Below are positions 35,436-47,734 of a DNA stretch of 64,000 nt, piece by piece (the stretch's first letter is position 1; every line of letters begins with the position of its first letter). Location of the stretch: positions 2,604,001-2,668,000 of the forward strand of contig CM022368.1 in the NCBI GenBank assembly GCA_011800155.1, written 5' to 3'. Below the pieces are notes generated by a model. It was not told the DNA's origin and ran no database searches. It saw only the letters and a list, made by a program, of their open reading frames with translations. Made by a program: the position numbers and the translations under genes. This DNA comes from Flammulina velutipes (Eukaryota > Basidiomycota > Agaricomycetes > Agaricales > Physalacriaceae).

Positions 35436-38400
35436 CTAAAACTTGATAGATCGTCGTAAGTGTCCATCAGAGCTGCTGGCGGCGAATGACTGCGCAGCCT
35501 GAAGACGTTTGCGGAGCTCTTCGCAATGAAGTTGGTGTGCTAAGAGTGCTATCAGTACAGTACAACACATGGAGTCACCGAATACTCACCCCGACAAGGC
35601 CACAGTTGGTTGATCGAATTGAGGAGATACATGATTTCCTGCCCGAGGCGAAGAGCAGAATACAAATTGGGATCTGAATCCCAGAGACGCAAGCACCTGA
35701 GAGCGAACGTGTCAGTGTGATAGACCCTAGGAGTGGAAATCCGACGGACAGTTGTAGTTGGGTGGCAAACCATGGCGCTTGGTAAGGGCGACGCGCCAGT
35801 GGATTTCCCGTCACACCATACTGCCGAATAGACATCGAGGCGCGCTTGATGATCTCTCCCTGGAAGCTAACTATGTCAAGTCATCAGTACACGCTTCCTA
35901 GAACTCAAATCGACTAGCTCACTCCACTCTTCAGCTTGCTCCGGCGTAAATGCAGGTCTTGTCGGGCTGGATAGTCCGTGTAAGCTACACAAAAAGGGTA
36001 GTTAGAAAGAAAACCTACACCGAATCGGGGGCGAGAACCGACCTTCGGAAGGTCTGCGTGATTGCCATGCGAGAACTGAAAGTGAACACAATGAGCCGTT
36101 TTCCTGGGACGGAAAGAAGTGGGGATACATACTTGTAGATAAATTCTGTACACATCCACATCACCGCAGTGTCTAAATTGCACTGGTGGGCTTCCAGTGC
36201 GTCTTGGATCGCTTGAGCTTCATTCCACGCCTCTTGGGCATCCTCCGCCTTGTCTTCGAATTGGGGAGCAGACCCAGATTGGTGGTAAGAACGACGCTTG
36301 AGGTTATCACAGAAACTCCAGAGGAGCATCGAACGACAGTAGAGAGCCCAAACGCTGTCTTTCGGCGAAGGCGCATCAGCAGCGCGATACGGCGGTGAAA
36401 TACGGTCGATGCACTCTCCCGGAAAGAGGATAGCGTACTATATTGAGAAACATCATCAACTACGTCATCAAGCTAGAATGAACGGACGGCTTACATTCCC
36501 AGGATCACAGATGAACATGCGCGAGGTGACGGTCTCTCTCTCCTCGACTGCACATTGGATACTGTATTGGGCCGCCATGCCCAGTGCAGACCAGCACAGA
36601 CGCCGGCACTCTTCCTGGCGAACCTCGTATTCAGTCCAGTTCTCATCCCAGGGAAGCTGGTAAACAGAAGTGCTGTAGGGATCGGGTGGTCGCAACGAAT
36701 CAGCTGGGGTGCAGACACAGGCCGCCAGTGGGGAGACCGGAGACAGGGACGAAGATTGAAGATGCACGACTGGGGCCGATCTCTGGGAAAATCTAGTGAC
36801 CTCTGGATCAGAAGCGTCTAGCGATGTGAGTGCTAGGTGACGGATGATTTCGTCGAGTAACAGAAGCGCCTTTTCGATGCGTTGGATGCTGTATTCTGGA
36901 TGCAGTGACATCTCGAAAAGGGTCAGGATCTGCGTGATACCGTCGGCGTCAGTAAGTAATAAACTCTTTTGGACACATGAACATACCAAGGCTGCCTCGG
37001 CTAGCGTACCATCAATCCATCGGCTATCGTATGAGGCTTCGAGAGCACTTTGTGCAAGATTTCGAAGATACATGGCACGACGAAGGGAATCACTTGCGGT
37101 ATCACTACCAGACGGTGCAGCCGAGCGCATGAGCAGTCCCATTGCCAGCCCGGCCAAGACGAAAGAAGGTTGAACGTTTAAAGGTTCATCCGCCAGTTTG
37201 TTGAGAACGAAAGGAATGTTGATAAACGAAAGATGTTGAGGGGCAGATGCAAACCTGGAGAGCGATCAGCGGGTAACAGTAAATGGAGGGTGAATGGGCA
37301 GTACAAGGTGTTTAGCTCCTGACGAATATCCTGGAGTCTGTAAGATTGGAGGAATTCATCCCACCAGACGCGTTGTTCAGCATCGACGGATACTGGGGGA
37401 GGAAATTTGGGATGATTGACGGGAAGCATGGATGGAGTCTTGGAATAGGAGTAGCTGTGAGATGAGTGTGGATGTTGTTGCGGATAGACACCTGCGCTAG
37501 AATTAGAGTATCGCCGGTGAGGATCAACCTGCGGGAGAATTTTTAGTTCGAGCGAGCGACGGGAACGCGATCGGCACTCACCTTGTCGTCGACGCGTTCG
37601 ACTTTCTCTGTGACTGGGGCGTCTCTCCTCTCACTTCGTTTGCGTTTTGCAGGGGGTACTTCAACTGGATCTGACTCTTCAGATGGTCGTTTCTTGCAGC
37701 TACGTTGGCGAGTTCCAGGCTTTTTATCGGGCCCCCGCCGCTTCGGTACTGAATCATATTCGCAGACATTTGACCTGCGGACACAATTGTTGCACACGGG
37801 ACGTGTAGAGTCGCAACGAATCTTTCGACCGCGGCTACAGTAGGATGTATTGAGGACGTTATACTAAGCAGAAAAAGGAAAGGGACTTGCCACTGCCGGC
37901 AAGCTATGACAACGGAAGATACCTCTCTCCTGGGAGGATGAGATGACGTGGTGGTAGTAGGGGAGGCAGTAGGTGATTCGGAGGCTTGTAGAGGTCCCGA
38001 GACCCGTCTTGAATCTTGGTTGATAGAGACAGATGGGAGAGGACGGTGGTAATTGGTATCATGGGATAGCAACCGTCGTTCGGAGGATTGAGAATTAGAA
38101 TGATAGCGATAGTCAGCGTTGGGCAGTCGCGGGGAAACTGGAGAAGGGATATATGAGGAGTGAAGCTGGGTATGATTATGGGAGCGCGACGAGGAGGCAA
38201 AGGGGCCCGAGCTATACTCGTCGGAGGTTGGGCTCGGTATCTCTAGAGCGGCGTCGATTAACGGAGGCTGTTGACCAACCACCGGCGGCAAGTAGTCAAA
38301 TTGAGTATGTTGAGGAATTAGGTGGTGATCTTGGTGATTGTACCGGACTTTGTTAGGGCGACTGGATGAGTATGGAGGAGGAGGGAGACCTCACAATTGT

Positions 38401-38524
38401 CATTAGGGGGATAACTTGAGAAACCTGGCGAATGAAGGTCGGAGCCTTCTGATCCTGATTGTGGCCCGTCGTCCATACTACCCTGTAGAGGAGAGTATAG
38501 GCCCGCACTCGGGCGCGCAACCAT
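35436..38524 (-). CDS. Zn2Cys6 binuclear-cluster transcription factor
   Basis: Exon 1 is 38524..38395, exon 2 is 38347..37891, exon 3 is 37834..37582, and the next begins at 37528; further exons run to TAG at 35436..35438. Joining exons 2 and 3 yields ACRQCRGRKIRC followed by DSTRPVCNNCVRRSNVCEYD, a perfect C6 zinc cluster, then a basic KRRGPDKKPGTRQR linker. The N-terminus (about 195 residues before the cluster) is Ser/Pro/His-rich; a middle region after residue 330 (VWWDEFLQSY, LTSLDASDPEV, QYSIQCAVEE) resembles the fungal transcription-factor middle homology region. The C-terminus is LRRSIKF. The 37835..37890 intron uses a GC donor. The regulated pathway is unknown. Confidence 0.87.
37835..37890 (-). 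other. GC-AG intron inside the zinc-cluster domain
   Basis: The donor on the coding strand reads CAGTG|GCAAGT and the acceptor is CTGTAG. It is 56 nt long, and the split codon TG|C gives the second cysteine of the zinc cluster. No GT donor nearby can restore that cysteine. Confidence 0.85.
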
Positions 38525-39618
38525 GAACGATGGGGGGAAGATTGGGAAGCACGAGAGCGATGGCCAACCTGCGCGGTAATGAGGCGTTTAGCTTGGAGCC
38601 ACGCGATTGCCCACGGTGGATAAGGAACAGGAAAATGAAGTGTCCAATAGAATATCAGAAGATCGAATCTAGACGTGGCTGTTTTCGTGCAAGATTCACG
38701 AATAAACAGCTTAGAAAATGACAGAGACCGTTTCAGCGTAGTTTAGCAGAGACAAGCCGTACAAACTCGTAGTTTGCGCGCGTTTTTAGAGGCAGAACAA
38801 CGCAAGACGCGAAGGCAGGGTCGCCCTAATCTGGGAAAACATAAAATTCTTTCATCAGAGAACTGCCTATTCCGGCCTTTCCATCACACGGGTATTTCCC
38901 GGACCGAACTCACGTGGACGGAAGTATATGCTTTTATCTGATCAGGCACAAAGTTGTTCTCCTCCTGCCACCATTTTAAAGTTTCTCATTCAAGCAATCA
39001 CCTTGTTGCGACTGAGGGAGGACAATAGTGAACTCCGAGCAGGCTTTATGTTGGAATATTCCCACCATATCTCTTCCGATATTAGTATATTGAAGTTCTT
39101 TGCCGCAGTAGCACTTCGCTGCTTTTAGTCGGTGCGGGGAAGCGTGGGCGGGATGGAAAGCCTCTCGGTTCCGAGTTTGGTATGTATCGCAAAGATCCCG
39201 AATCGAGGAATTATGCGGCCGTTTTAATCAGAGTTGCGCCACCTCTCGACTGACTCCTGTCTGAAATTACGGGGCGCCACATTGCACTATCTATCGGTCT
39301 CCAGGACTACGGTAGACGTCCCAAGTGGCGCTCTGTGGTGCAAGAGGGTCATCGACGCTCCGCCGGCATTAGCTCCACTGTGGCGTAATTATTCTCGTTG
39401 GCTGCGCGTTGCATGTTCGGCGTACCAAGGCTCGCCTATTTATTGTGTTAATAACGAGTACCGAGAGCGGCAGACGTAAGACAAGAGGACAATAATGTCA
39501 AGACTTGTCAAGAACAGACAAAATCGGCCTCGGCCATCAATAGAACACATGACGTCGGAGTGTAGCACTAGCTCTTGGTTTTCAACAGTGACAAGACCCA
39601 TCTTGTCCGTCGTCGACG
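38525..39618. promoter_or_regulatory. Divergent intergenic region between zinc-cluster factor and histidine kinase
   Basis: About 1.1 kb with no convincing ORF; it serves as the upstream region for both divergent regulator genes. No specific motif is assigned. Confidence 0.45.
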
Positions 39619-42600
39619 ATGGCGAGCTCAGCCATTCCAGAGGATCCTTTCAGATCTCACCTTATCGTTCTACTCTCGACATACGAGCTACGGCCATCGA
39701 CAGCCGCGACAGCTCCCAAATATACTGGTCCTTCAAACTGGCAGACGGACGCTATTCTCCGCTCGCTGAACAAGTTATTCAAGCGCTTCACTGGCGCAGA
39801 GGCAAACGGCAGCGATACAGACAGTGCGACGACTCCGAAACCGACATCTCAGACATCCCTAATCGACGACAATGCTACTATCACTCCTCCCTCCAAAGCT
39901 CGCAATTCTGCGCCGACATCCATCGACCTGCCCGACTCTGCCCTGCGCGACGTGCCCTCGTTTTTCCACAAGAATTCCTTCGGTGTTCCAGTCAATTTGG
40001 CTGGCACAGCGTCCGCCCCGGCCACCGCTTATGCTGAATACATTGTCTGTCCCACGTGCAACGCCCGCGTCCTCGATTACGCCACGATATCCAAGATCGC
40101 TTCCTTTGGCGCCAAAGTATCACCTGGATCCCCCTCCGTCGTCGCCACCGGTGGCCCACTCGACACCGCAGCCAGAGAAAGTGGAATGAATGCGGTCGAC
40201 GAACTCCGTCTTCTCAAGGCTCAAGTCCAGGACGTCGCCCGTGTCTGTAACGCCGTCGCTCAGGGTGATCTCAGTCAGAAAATAACGGTAGAAGTTCGCT
40301 CAGTGGTCATGGTCCGTCTCAAGGATGCCATAAACACCATGGTATGCATTCCTTACTCTCCGTCGTCCTAAATCTTATATTTCGCAGGTGGAAAAACTAG
40401 GTCAATTCGCAAAGGAAGTCACTCGTGTATCTCAAGAAGTCGGAACTGAAGGGTAGGTTCCGCACCCACCTAGTCGGATCAGCAGCTCACCCTTTACTCA
40501 GAAAATTGGGTGGTCAAGCTATCGTCCCCGGCGTAGAAGGAACGTGGCAAGAGCTTACTGGCGTCGTCAACGTCCTCGCTGGCAACTTGACCAGCCAGGT
40601 CAGATCCATTGCGGAAGTCACAAAGGCTGTAGCCGTCGGCGATCTGTCAAAACAGATCGAAGTCGATGCTCGCGGCGAGATCCTTGACTTGAAAAATACA
40701 GTTAACGGAATGGTCATACGACTACGGGCGCTCGCTGCAGAAGTTACTAGGGTCACATTGGAAGTCGGTAGCCAGGGAAAATTGGGCGGACAAGCTAACG
40801 TGCCAGACGTCGAGGGCGTATGGTTCGAACTGGTGAAGAACGTCAGTACTTCTTGCCCCAGATCCTCCACCATTTGCTCATACTCATTCAGGTCAATCGA
40901 ATGTGTTTATCATTGACCGACCAAGTGCGCTCCATTGCGTCCGTCACAACAGCCGTGGCCGAAGGTGACTTGACGCGCAAAGTGGAGATCGAAGTCGAAG
41001 GTGAAATGCATCAGTTGAAGACTACAGTCAACTCCATGGTGGACGATTTGAATGCCTTTGCTGGCGAAGTCACTCGTGTCGCATTGGAAGTCGGTACTCA
41101 AGGAATCCTGGGCGGGCAAGCCAAAGTCGAGGGTGTCAAAGGAACCTGGGCAGACCTGACACGCAACGTCAATCGAATGGCCAACAACTTGACGAACCAA
41201 GTGCGCTCCATTTCGGAGGTGACCAAGGCGGTCGCCACTGGAAACTTGACGAAGAACGTCAACGTCGATGTTCAGGGTGAAATGCTGGACTTGAAGATGA
41301 CTGTCAATCAGATGGTGCGGCAGTTGAACATGTTCGCGGGAGAGGTGACGAGGGTGAGTTTGGAGGTCGGCACGGAAGGAAAGTTGGGAGGCCAGGCGGA
41401 CGTTCCTGGTGTTGAAGGGACTTGGAAGGCCTTGACGGACAATGTCAATCTCATGGCCATGAATTTGACGAATCAAGTTCGGTCTATCGCAGCGGTCACC
41501 AAAGCTGTGGCTAATGGCGACCTGACGAAAAAGGTCGAGATTGACGTCAAGGGCGAGTTTTTGGAGCTGAAGGAAACTGTCAATCAAATGACAGAGTCAT
41601 TGAGTGTCTTCGCTGATGAGGTAAATCTTGTGATGTGACGATGCGCCTCCATTGACTTATCAATGTTTAGGTGACACGAGTAGCAAGAGAGGTCGGTACG
41701 GAAGGCAAGTTGGGTGGACAAGCGCAAGTGAAGAATGTGGCTGGCACTTGGAAGGCTTTGACAGATAACGTGAATGTTATGGCCATGAACGTGAGTTCTC
41801 CTTTGTACTCACAGAGGAAGAAGAAATTTCCTGACCTTGTTGATAGTTGACTCAGCAAGTGCGGGTTATTGCATATGCAACGGTATTGGTCCATTTTGTT
41901 CCTCTGACCACGGACTCAATTATCTTCAGTCGGCGGTGGCACACGGTGATTTGACTCAGAAAATCCAAGGCGTCTCGGTGGCTGGAGAGATGTTAGGTTT
42001 GGTCGAAACAATCAATAAGATGATTGACCAGTTGGATATATTCGCTGTCGAGGTCAAGAAGGTCGCCCGAGAAGTAGGAACCGAAGGCAAACTTGGCGGT
42101 GTGGCCGACGTTGGCAATGTTCAAGGCATCTGGCAAGAAATTACGTGCGTTTGTCCCACTTCACCCTCCAATTCACATCTGAAGAAAGATTGAACAGTTT
42201 GTCCGTCAACACAATGGCTGGTAATTTGACCACGCAAGTGCGAGGCTTCGCTCAGATCTCGGCGGCAGCCATGGACGGTGACTTTACACGGTTCATCACT
42301 GTAGAAGCGAGCGGAGAGATGGACTCGTTGAAGTCGCACATCAACAGCATGGTGTTCAACTTGCGGGACAGTATCCAGAAGAATACCGCCGCGAGAGAGG
42401 CCGCTGAGCTGGCGAACAGGAGCAAGAGTGAGTTTTTGGCAAACATGTCGCATGAGATTAGGTTGGTCGTTTGTTGTATTGTCGTCGAAGTCACTCATGT
42501 CAGCATCCAGGACACCCATGAACGGAATTATCGGTATGACGGAGCTCACGCTTGACAGCGAGCTGACTCGCTCCCAACGTGAAAGCTTGATGATGGTTCA

Positions 42601-44393
42601 CAATTTGGCACGCTCGTTATTATTGATCATCGATGACATTTTGGATATCTCGAAGAGTAAGTCTCTTTCTCTAAATCCAACCTAACGTCTTATTTATTCA
42701 TCTTCGTTGTTTAGTCGAAGCTGGACGGATGACCATGGAAGCTGCTTCCTTCTCACTGCGTCACACCGTGTTCGGCATGTTGAAGACGCTGGTTGCTCGG
42801 GCCTCCCAATCCCAACTCGATTTAACAATCGACATTCCGCCGGACATCCCTGACCACCTCATTGGTGATTCTTTACGCCTGCGCCAAGTCATCACGAACT
42901 TGGTTGGCAATGCGATTAAGTTCACTCCCTCGAAGACGACACAGAAGGGCCAGGTTGCGTTATTGGCGCGGCTAGTGGCTCAAGATGAAGACAATGTGAC
43001 TTTGGAGTTCTGTGTCCGGGATACTGGAATTGGTATTGCGAAGGCGAAGCTCAACATGATATTCGACACCTTCTGTCAGGCTGATGGTTCGACGACACGA
43101 GTGAGTCTCGATGCATGGATGCCGTTATCCGTTGGCGCTGACTGCTTACCAGGAATACGGCGGCACTGGTCTTGGGTTATCTATATCCAAACGCCTGGTG
43201 AACCTCATGCAAGGCAACATGTGGGTGGAGAGTGAGCTTCAGAAAGGAAGCAGCTTCTACTTCACCATCAACACGAGGATCAGTCATGTTTCGATGGAGA
43301 GCGTCATGGCGAAGATGGCACCTTACCAGAACCGAAGCATCCTCTTCGTTGATACGCTCTGTGATCAAACGGGCGTGGTGGACCGGATTGAAGAACTAGG
43401 ACTCAAGGCGATCAAAGTGCGCAACATCTCAGAGGTCGCGAATGGGGAGAACTGCCCTCATATCGATACGGTCGTTGTTGACTCGTTGGGCGATGTAAGC
43501 TGGTATTCTTTTCATCTTGTTCGTCTTCTGACACGCCCCGTAACTAGGTCTCACGGATACGGGAATATGAACATTTCCGTTTCGTTCCTGTCGTGCTATT
43601 GGCGCCTTCGTTTGCGCAATTGAACTGTGAGCGAGATTACTTTCGTGACCATCCTTGATTCTCATTATCCTCTTCAGTGAAATGGTGCTTGGATAACAGC
43701 ATTGCATCACCACTTACAACGCCTGTCACGGCGCAGGATCTCTCCGTGGTCCTGATCTCTGCACTGGAAGCGAACACGGTCAATTCGGTGGTCGTGCCCA
43801 ACGATATGCCCCTCAACATTCTTCTCGCCGAGGACAACCTGGTCAACCAGAAACTGGCGGTTAAGATTTTAGAGAAATACGGGCATACTGTCGAGATCGC
43901 TGAGAACGGAAGTTTGGCTGTGGACGCGTTCAAGACGAGAGTGCTGCAGAACAAGCCGTTTAACGTCATTCTCGTGAGTTGGTCTTTATGACGTTTCTTC
44001 TGGATCTTACTATCATGCTAGATGGACGTTTCCATGCCTTTCATGGGTGGCATGGAGGCCACTGAACTCATTCGATCATGGGAAGGGCAGACAGGACAGG
44101 ATAGGATACCGATTATCGCGTTGACTGCGCATGCCAGTGAGTGGTAGCACCATCTTTGTGGGACGTATTTACTGACGTGGTGCTAGTGATTGGGGATCGC
44201 GAACGATGTCTGCAGGCAGGCATGGACGATCATATAACGAGTGAGTTCTGTGACCCGCCTTGTTTGAATCTAACTCATTGTGTTCACAGAACCATTGCGG
44301 CGAGGCGACCTGCTCCACGCCATTCACAAGCTGGCCAAAGAGTCCATCGAGAGTCGCAATCTAATGCGCAAATCAAAAGACCAGCAATCATGA
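39619..44393 (+). CDS. NIK1: Group III hybrid histidine kinase with seven HAMP repeats
   Basis: Exon 1 is 39619..40341; many exons follow to TGA at 44391..44393. The N-terminal 210 residues are variable, then seven HAMP units occur, each with a VRSI(A/S)xVTxAVAxGDL-like core (first [13 protein letters not shown], last [16 protein letters not shown]). A HisKA H-box [19 protein letters not shown] is split by the intron near 42462-42510. HATPase motifs follow ([32 protein letters not shown]), and a C-terminal receiver has the phospho-acceptor Asp in [11 protein letters not shown] plus the [10 protein letters not shown] acidic pair. It is cytosolic, with no membrane helix. This class feeds the HOG osmo-stress pathway through Ypd1 and is the target pathway of phenylpyrrole fungicides. 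Confidence 0.93.
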
Positions 44394-44583
44394 GGCTCGC
44401 CCATCTGACTCTATACCCTTCCATCCCAGTATTCCCTTCCGAGACTATGTAGTTACTTAACTGTCAGTATGCGCTCTCATCCATTCATCTGTGTATCTAT
44501 AATTTTGTACCGTGCTTATAATCACACTCTTCCTACGTATGACACTTTGTTCTTGAATACATGTACAACTTGAACAACTTTGT

Positions 44584-45219
44584 TTAGAGATCGGCTGGCA
44601 GGATATCCTTGACCTTTCCGACCACTCCTTGATTGACATTTTCCTTCTGGTACCCCACCCGTCCTTCCAAGATGATTTCCATGACCTCTGAAAGTTCGTC
44701 CGGAAGCCGGGTGATGTCTCCCACAGGCTCCGTGAGCTCCTTGCGTTCCGTATCATACCCATAAACGCTAACCTCCTTCATCTCCTCCTGGCCAGCCGTG
44801 CCGATGAGGACACGGTCGATGGGGCGAGAGGTGATGGGGTGGTCGATGCGCCACGTATTCCTGAATTCACCGGTTTGTGGAAGGTCCTTTGCGTGCTGCG
44901 CGAGGGCGATGATGGCGTCGTAGTCTTCTGTGGATAGGACTAGGACTTCGCCGGAAGCGGTGATGGCGACTTTGTCGGTGAAGACGGCGAGGGTGAGGAC
45001 GTTCTGGGCTACGGGGGTGTCGCGCATGGATAGCAAGGCTAGGGAGGCGAACGATGGGGTGTACGAAGCGGGGGAGGGGTGGGGGTGGGCGCGGGTCCTC
45101 CAGGATTCAGAGGAAGACATTGTTGAGCTGATTGTTTCGTAGTGGTAGTAGTAGTAATAGTAGACGGTTAAAGATCCTGCGAGGGCAAAGAATAAGAGGG
45201 GCTTGAAACTGGGCAGCAT
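44584..45219 (-). CDS. Single-exon membrane-anchored protein of unknown function
   Basis: An uninterrupted 211-codon frame. It starts with a hydrophobic stretch (LLFFALAGSLTVYYYYYYHY) that can act as a signal anchor, followed by a Ser/Pro linker and a folded-looking domain with NVLTLAVFTDKVAI, IIALAQHAKDLPQTGEF and RVLIGTAGQEEM. I recognise no family. If translation began at MSSSESWR (about codon 34) the protein would be soluble. It is convergent with the histidine kinase (190 bp between stops) and divergent from CCT2. Confidence 0.65.
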   Translation of the reverse strand: MLPSFKPLLFFALAGSLTVYYYYYYHYETISSTMSSSESWRTRAHPHPSPASYTPSFASLALLSMRDTPVAQNVLTLAVFTDKVAITASGEVLVLSTEDYDAIIALAQHAKDLPQTGEFRNTWRIDHPITSRPIDRVLIGTAGQEEMKEVSVYGYDTERKELTEPVGDITRLPDELSEVMEIILEGRVGYQKENVNQGVVGKVKDILPADL

Positions 45220-45586
45220 TCGTCGGTACTAGATCGTAGTAGAAGCGAAAGGATGACGATTAGAGCACATGCGACGGCGTTGGCGGTGCATATGGCGTTG
45301 CTAGGTCATCATGCGGGGCTTTTACGATACGTGCGACTTGGATGCTTCATCGGTCATTGAGTACATCAAGTAAGAGTGATGCTACATCTATCACTACTCT
45401 AGGGAACTAGGAAATTGCGGTGTGGCGAGATGGTGTGGATAGGAAGATATTGCAATACAGTTGTTTTTACATACATAGGTAGGGCTATACAGTAAGTAGT
45501 GGCTTCAAAGGTAAGAGAGTATTGCGTGGGAAATTGATTGACCGTTTTCGCGTTCTTGCCATCATCCCTCTTTTCAACGATCCGAT
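45220..45586. promoter_or_regulatory. Divergent intergenic region upstream of CCT2
   Basis: No gene is seen. It is the likely shared upstream region for CCT2 and the small membrane protein gene. Confidence 0.45.
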
Positions 45587-47567
45587 ATGTCTATGCAAAT
45601 TTTCGGTGACCAGGTGCGTATTCCACCGTCCTCCAAGACGCGTCTGACAGCCCCAAATCCACCCAGGCCACAGAGGAAAAGGCAGAGAATGCGCGTCTTT
45701 CCTCGTTCGTCGGCGCCCTCGCGCTAGGCGATCTCGTGAAATCCACCCTCGGACCCAAAGGCATGAACAAGATCCTCCAGTCAGGCTCAACGGGCGAAAT
45801 CAACGTAACCAACGATGGCGCCACCATTCTCAAAGCGATCCAGCTCGACAACGCCGCTGCGAAGATCTTGGTCAATATTTCCAAAGTCCAGGACGATGAA
45901 ATTGGCGATGGCACTACCAGCGTCTGCGTCCTCTCCGCAGAGCTCTTGAGGGAGGCGGAGAAGCTCATTGCGCAAAAGATACATCCCCAGACGATTATCG
46001 AAGGCTACCGTATCGCCAGTGTCGCGGCGCTGAAAGCACTTGAGGGTGCGGCTAAAGATAATTTGTGAGTTGTTGTGCGTTTGTTGACATGCCCACGTTG
46101 ACTGACATGTATATAGCTCTGATCCAACCGTTTTTCGTCGCGATCTATTCAATATTGCACGAACGACGCTTTCATCCAAAGTCTTGTCCCAGGATAAAGA
46201 TTATTTCGCCAACCTTGCTGTTGATGCCGTCCTACGGTTAAAGGTGTGCTTCTTGCGTAGTCTGTCGTTTCAACAACTTACTTTCGCGTAGGGCTCGACC
46301 GACTTGGAGCACATTCAGATTATCAAGAAAGTTGGCGGCAAGCTGACCGACTCATACCTCGATGAAGGTACATCCCTCTGCCTACCTATGATCTATCGTC
46401 GGAAATCCTTACATCCCACAAGGCTTCATCCTGGATAAAACCATTGCTGTCAACTCGCCGAAACGATTGGAAAACGCCAAAATTCTCATTGCGAACACTT
46501 GCAAGTACCTTTGCGTGATCATAGTGATATTTGTGTACTGAAGATGGAGCAGCTATGGATACCGACAAGATCAAAATCTTTGGTGCGCGGGTAAAGGTCG
46601 ATGGTGCTGGAAAGCTTGCGGAGCTGGAACGTGCCGAAAAAGTGCGTGTTTCTTCTTCGTTAGATTGACTCTTTGCTAATTGGATTCAAGGAAAAAATGA
46701 AGGCCAAGGTGGAGGCCATTGCTGCCCACGGCATCAACTGCTTTGTTAACCGACAGCTCATCTACAACTATCCTGAATCTCTGCTCACTGAGAAGGGCAT
46801 AATGGTCATTGAGCATGCAGACTTTGAGGGTGTTGAACGCTTGTCGTTGGTGACTGGTGGTGAGATCAGCAGTACATTTGACCGACCCGACCTGGTGAAC
46901 CTGGGACAATGCGATCTCATCGAGGAGGTCATGATCGGCGAAGACAAGGTATATATCTTGCCAGGGTTGCTATCACCTCACTGACCTTGATTACAGCTCA
47001 TCAAATTCTCCGGTGTTGCTGCAGGAGAGGCGTGTACAGTCGTTCTACGAGGCTCGACGAACCAGATGGTCGATGAGGCGGATCGCTCACTACACGATGC
47101 GCTCTCTGTACTGTCACAAACAGTAAAGGAGACAAGAACGGTTCTCGGCGGTGGGTGTTCGGAGATGCTGATGAGCTGCGCCGTGGAGGAAGAGGCGAGG
47201 AAAATCAAGGGTAAAAAGGCCATTGCTGTCGAGGCATTCGGGAAGGCTCTGAGACAGATCCCCACTATCCTGGCGGACAATGCTGGTTACGATTCTTCTG
47301 ATCTTGTGTCTCGACTACGTGCAGCACATTATGACGGTGAAGCTGAAGCTGGTCTTGGTTCGTGGTCTGTGCTGAACTTTCTGGACTGTGCTAATATCTC
47401 GAACAGACATGGACAAGGGAACGATTGGATCGATGCGTGAATTGGGAGTGACAGAGAGTTACAAGCTGAAGCGGCAGGTAGTTCTGAGTGCCAGCGAGGC
47501 TGCAGAGATGATTATCCGGGTGGACGATATCCTTCGCGCCGCACCGAGGAGACGGGAAGCAGTGTAA
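45587..47567 (+). CDS. CCT2: Chaperonin TCP-1 (CCT) beta subunit
   Basis: A 27-nt first exon (45587..45613, MSMQIFGDQ) joins an exon from 45667 that begins [16 protein letters not shown]; further exons run to TAA at 47565..47567. Group II chaperonin motifs are clear: [23 protein letters not shown] (ATP binding) and a second nucleotide-site block near [25 protein letters not shown] is typical of the beta subunit. CCT folds actin and tubulin. Start and first intron were chosen because they reproduce the usual beta-subunit N-terminus; a longer second exon frame exists but begins inside the intron. Confidence 0.93.
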
Positions 47568-47734
47568 AAAAAAGACATGTAGAGTAGCCATAGATAATTT
47601 TAGTGGGTTGATTGCCAACCGCTGCCTGCCGGATTTGGCGACACGTCGAGTCGAGTCGTTCATTTCCATCATCCATCGTTGAACGCAACGCTCTTCACCT
47701 CTTTTTTCCTTTCCTTTCATTTCGACGCGGGGCA

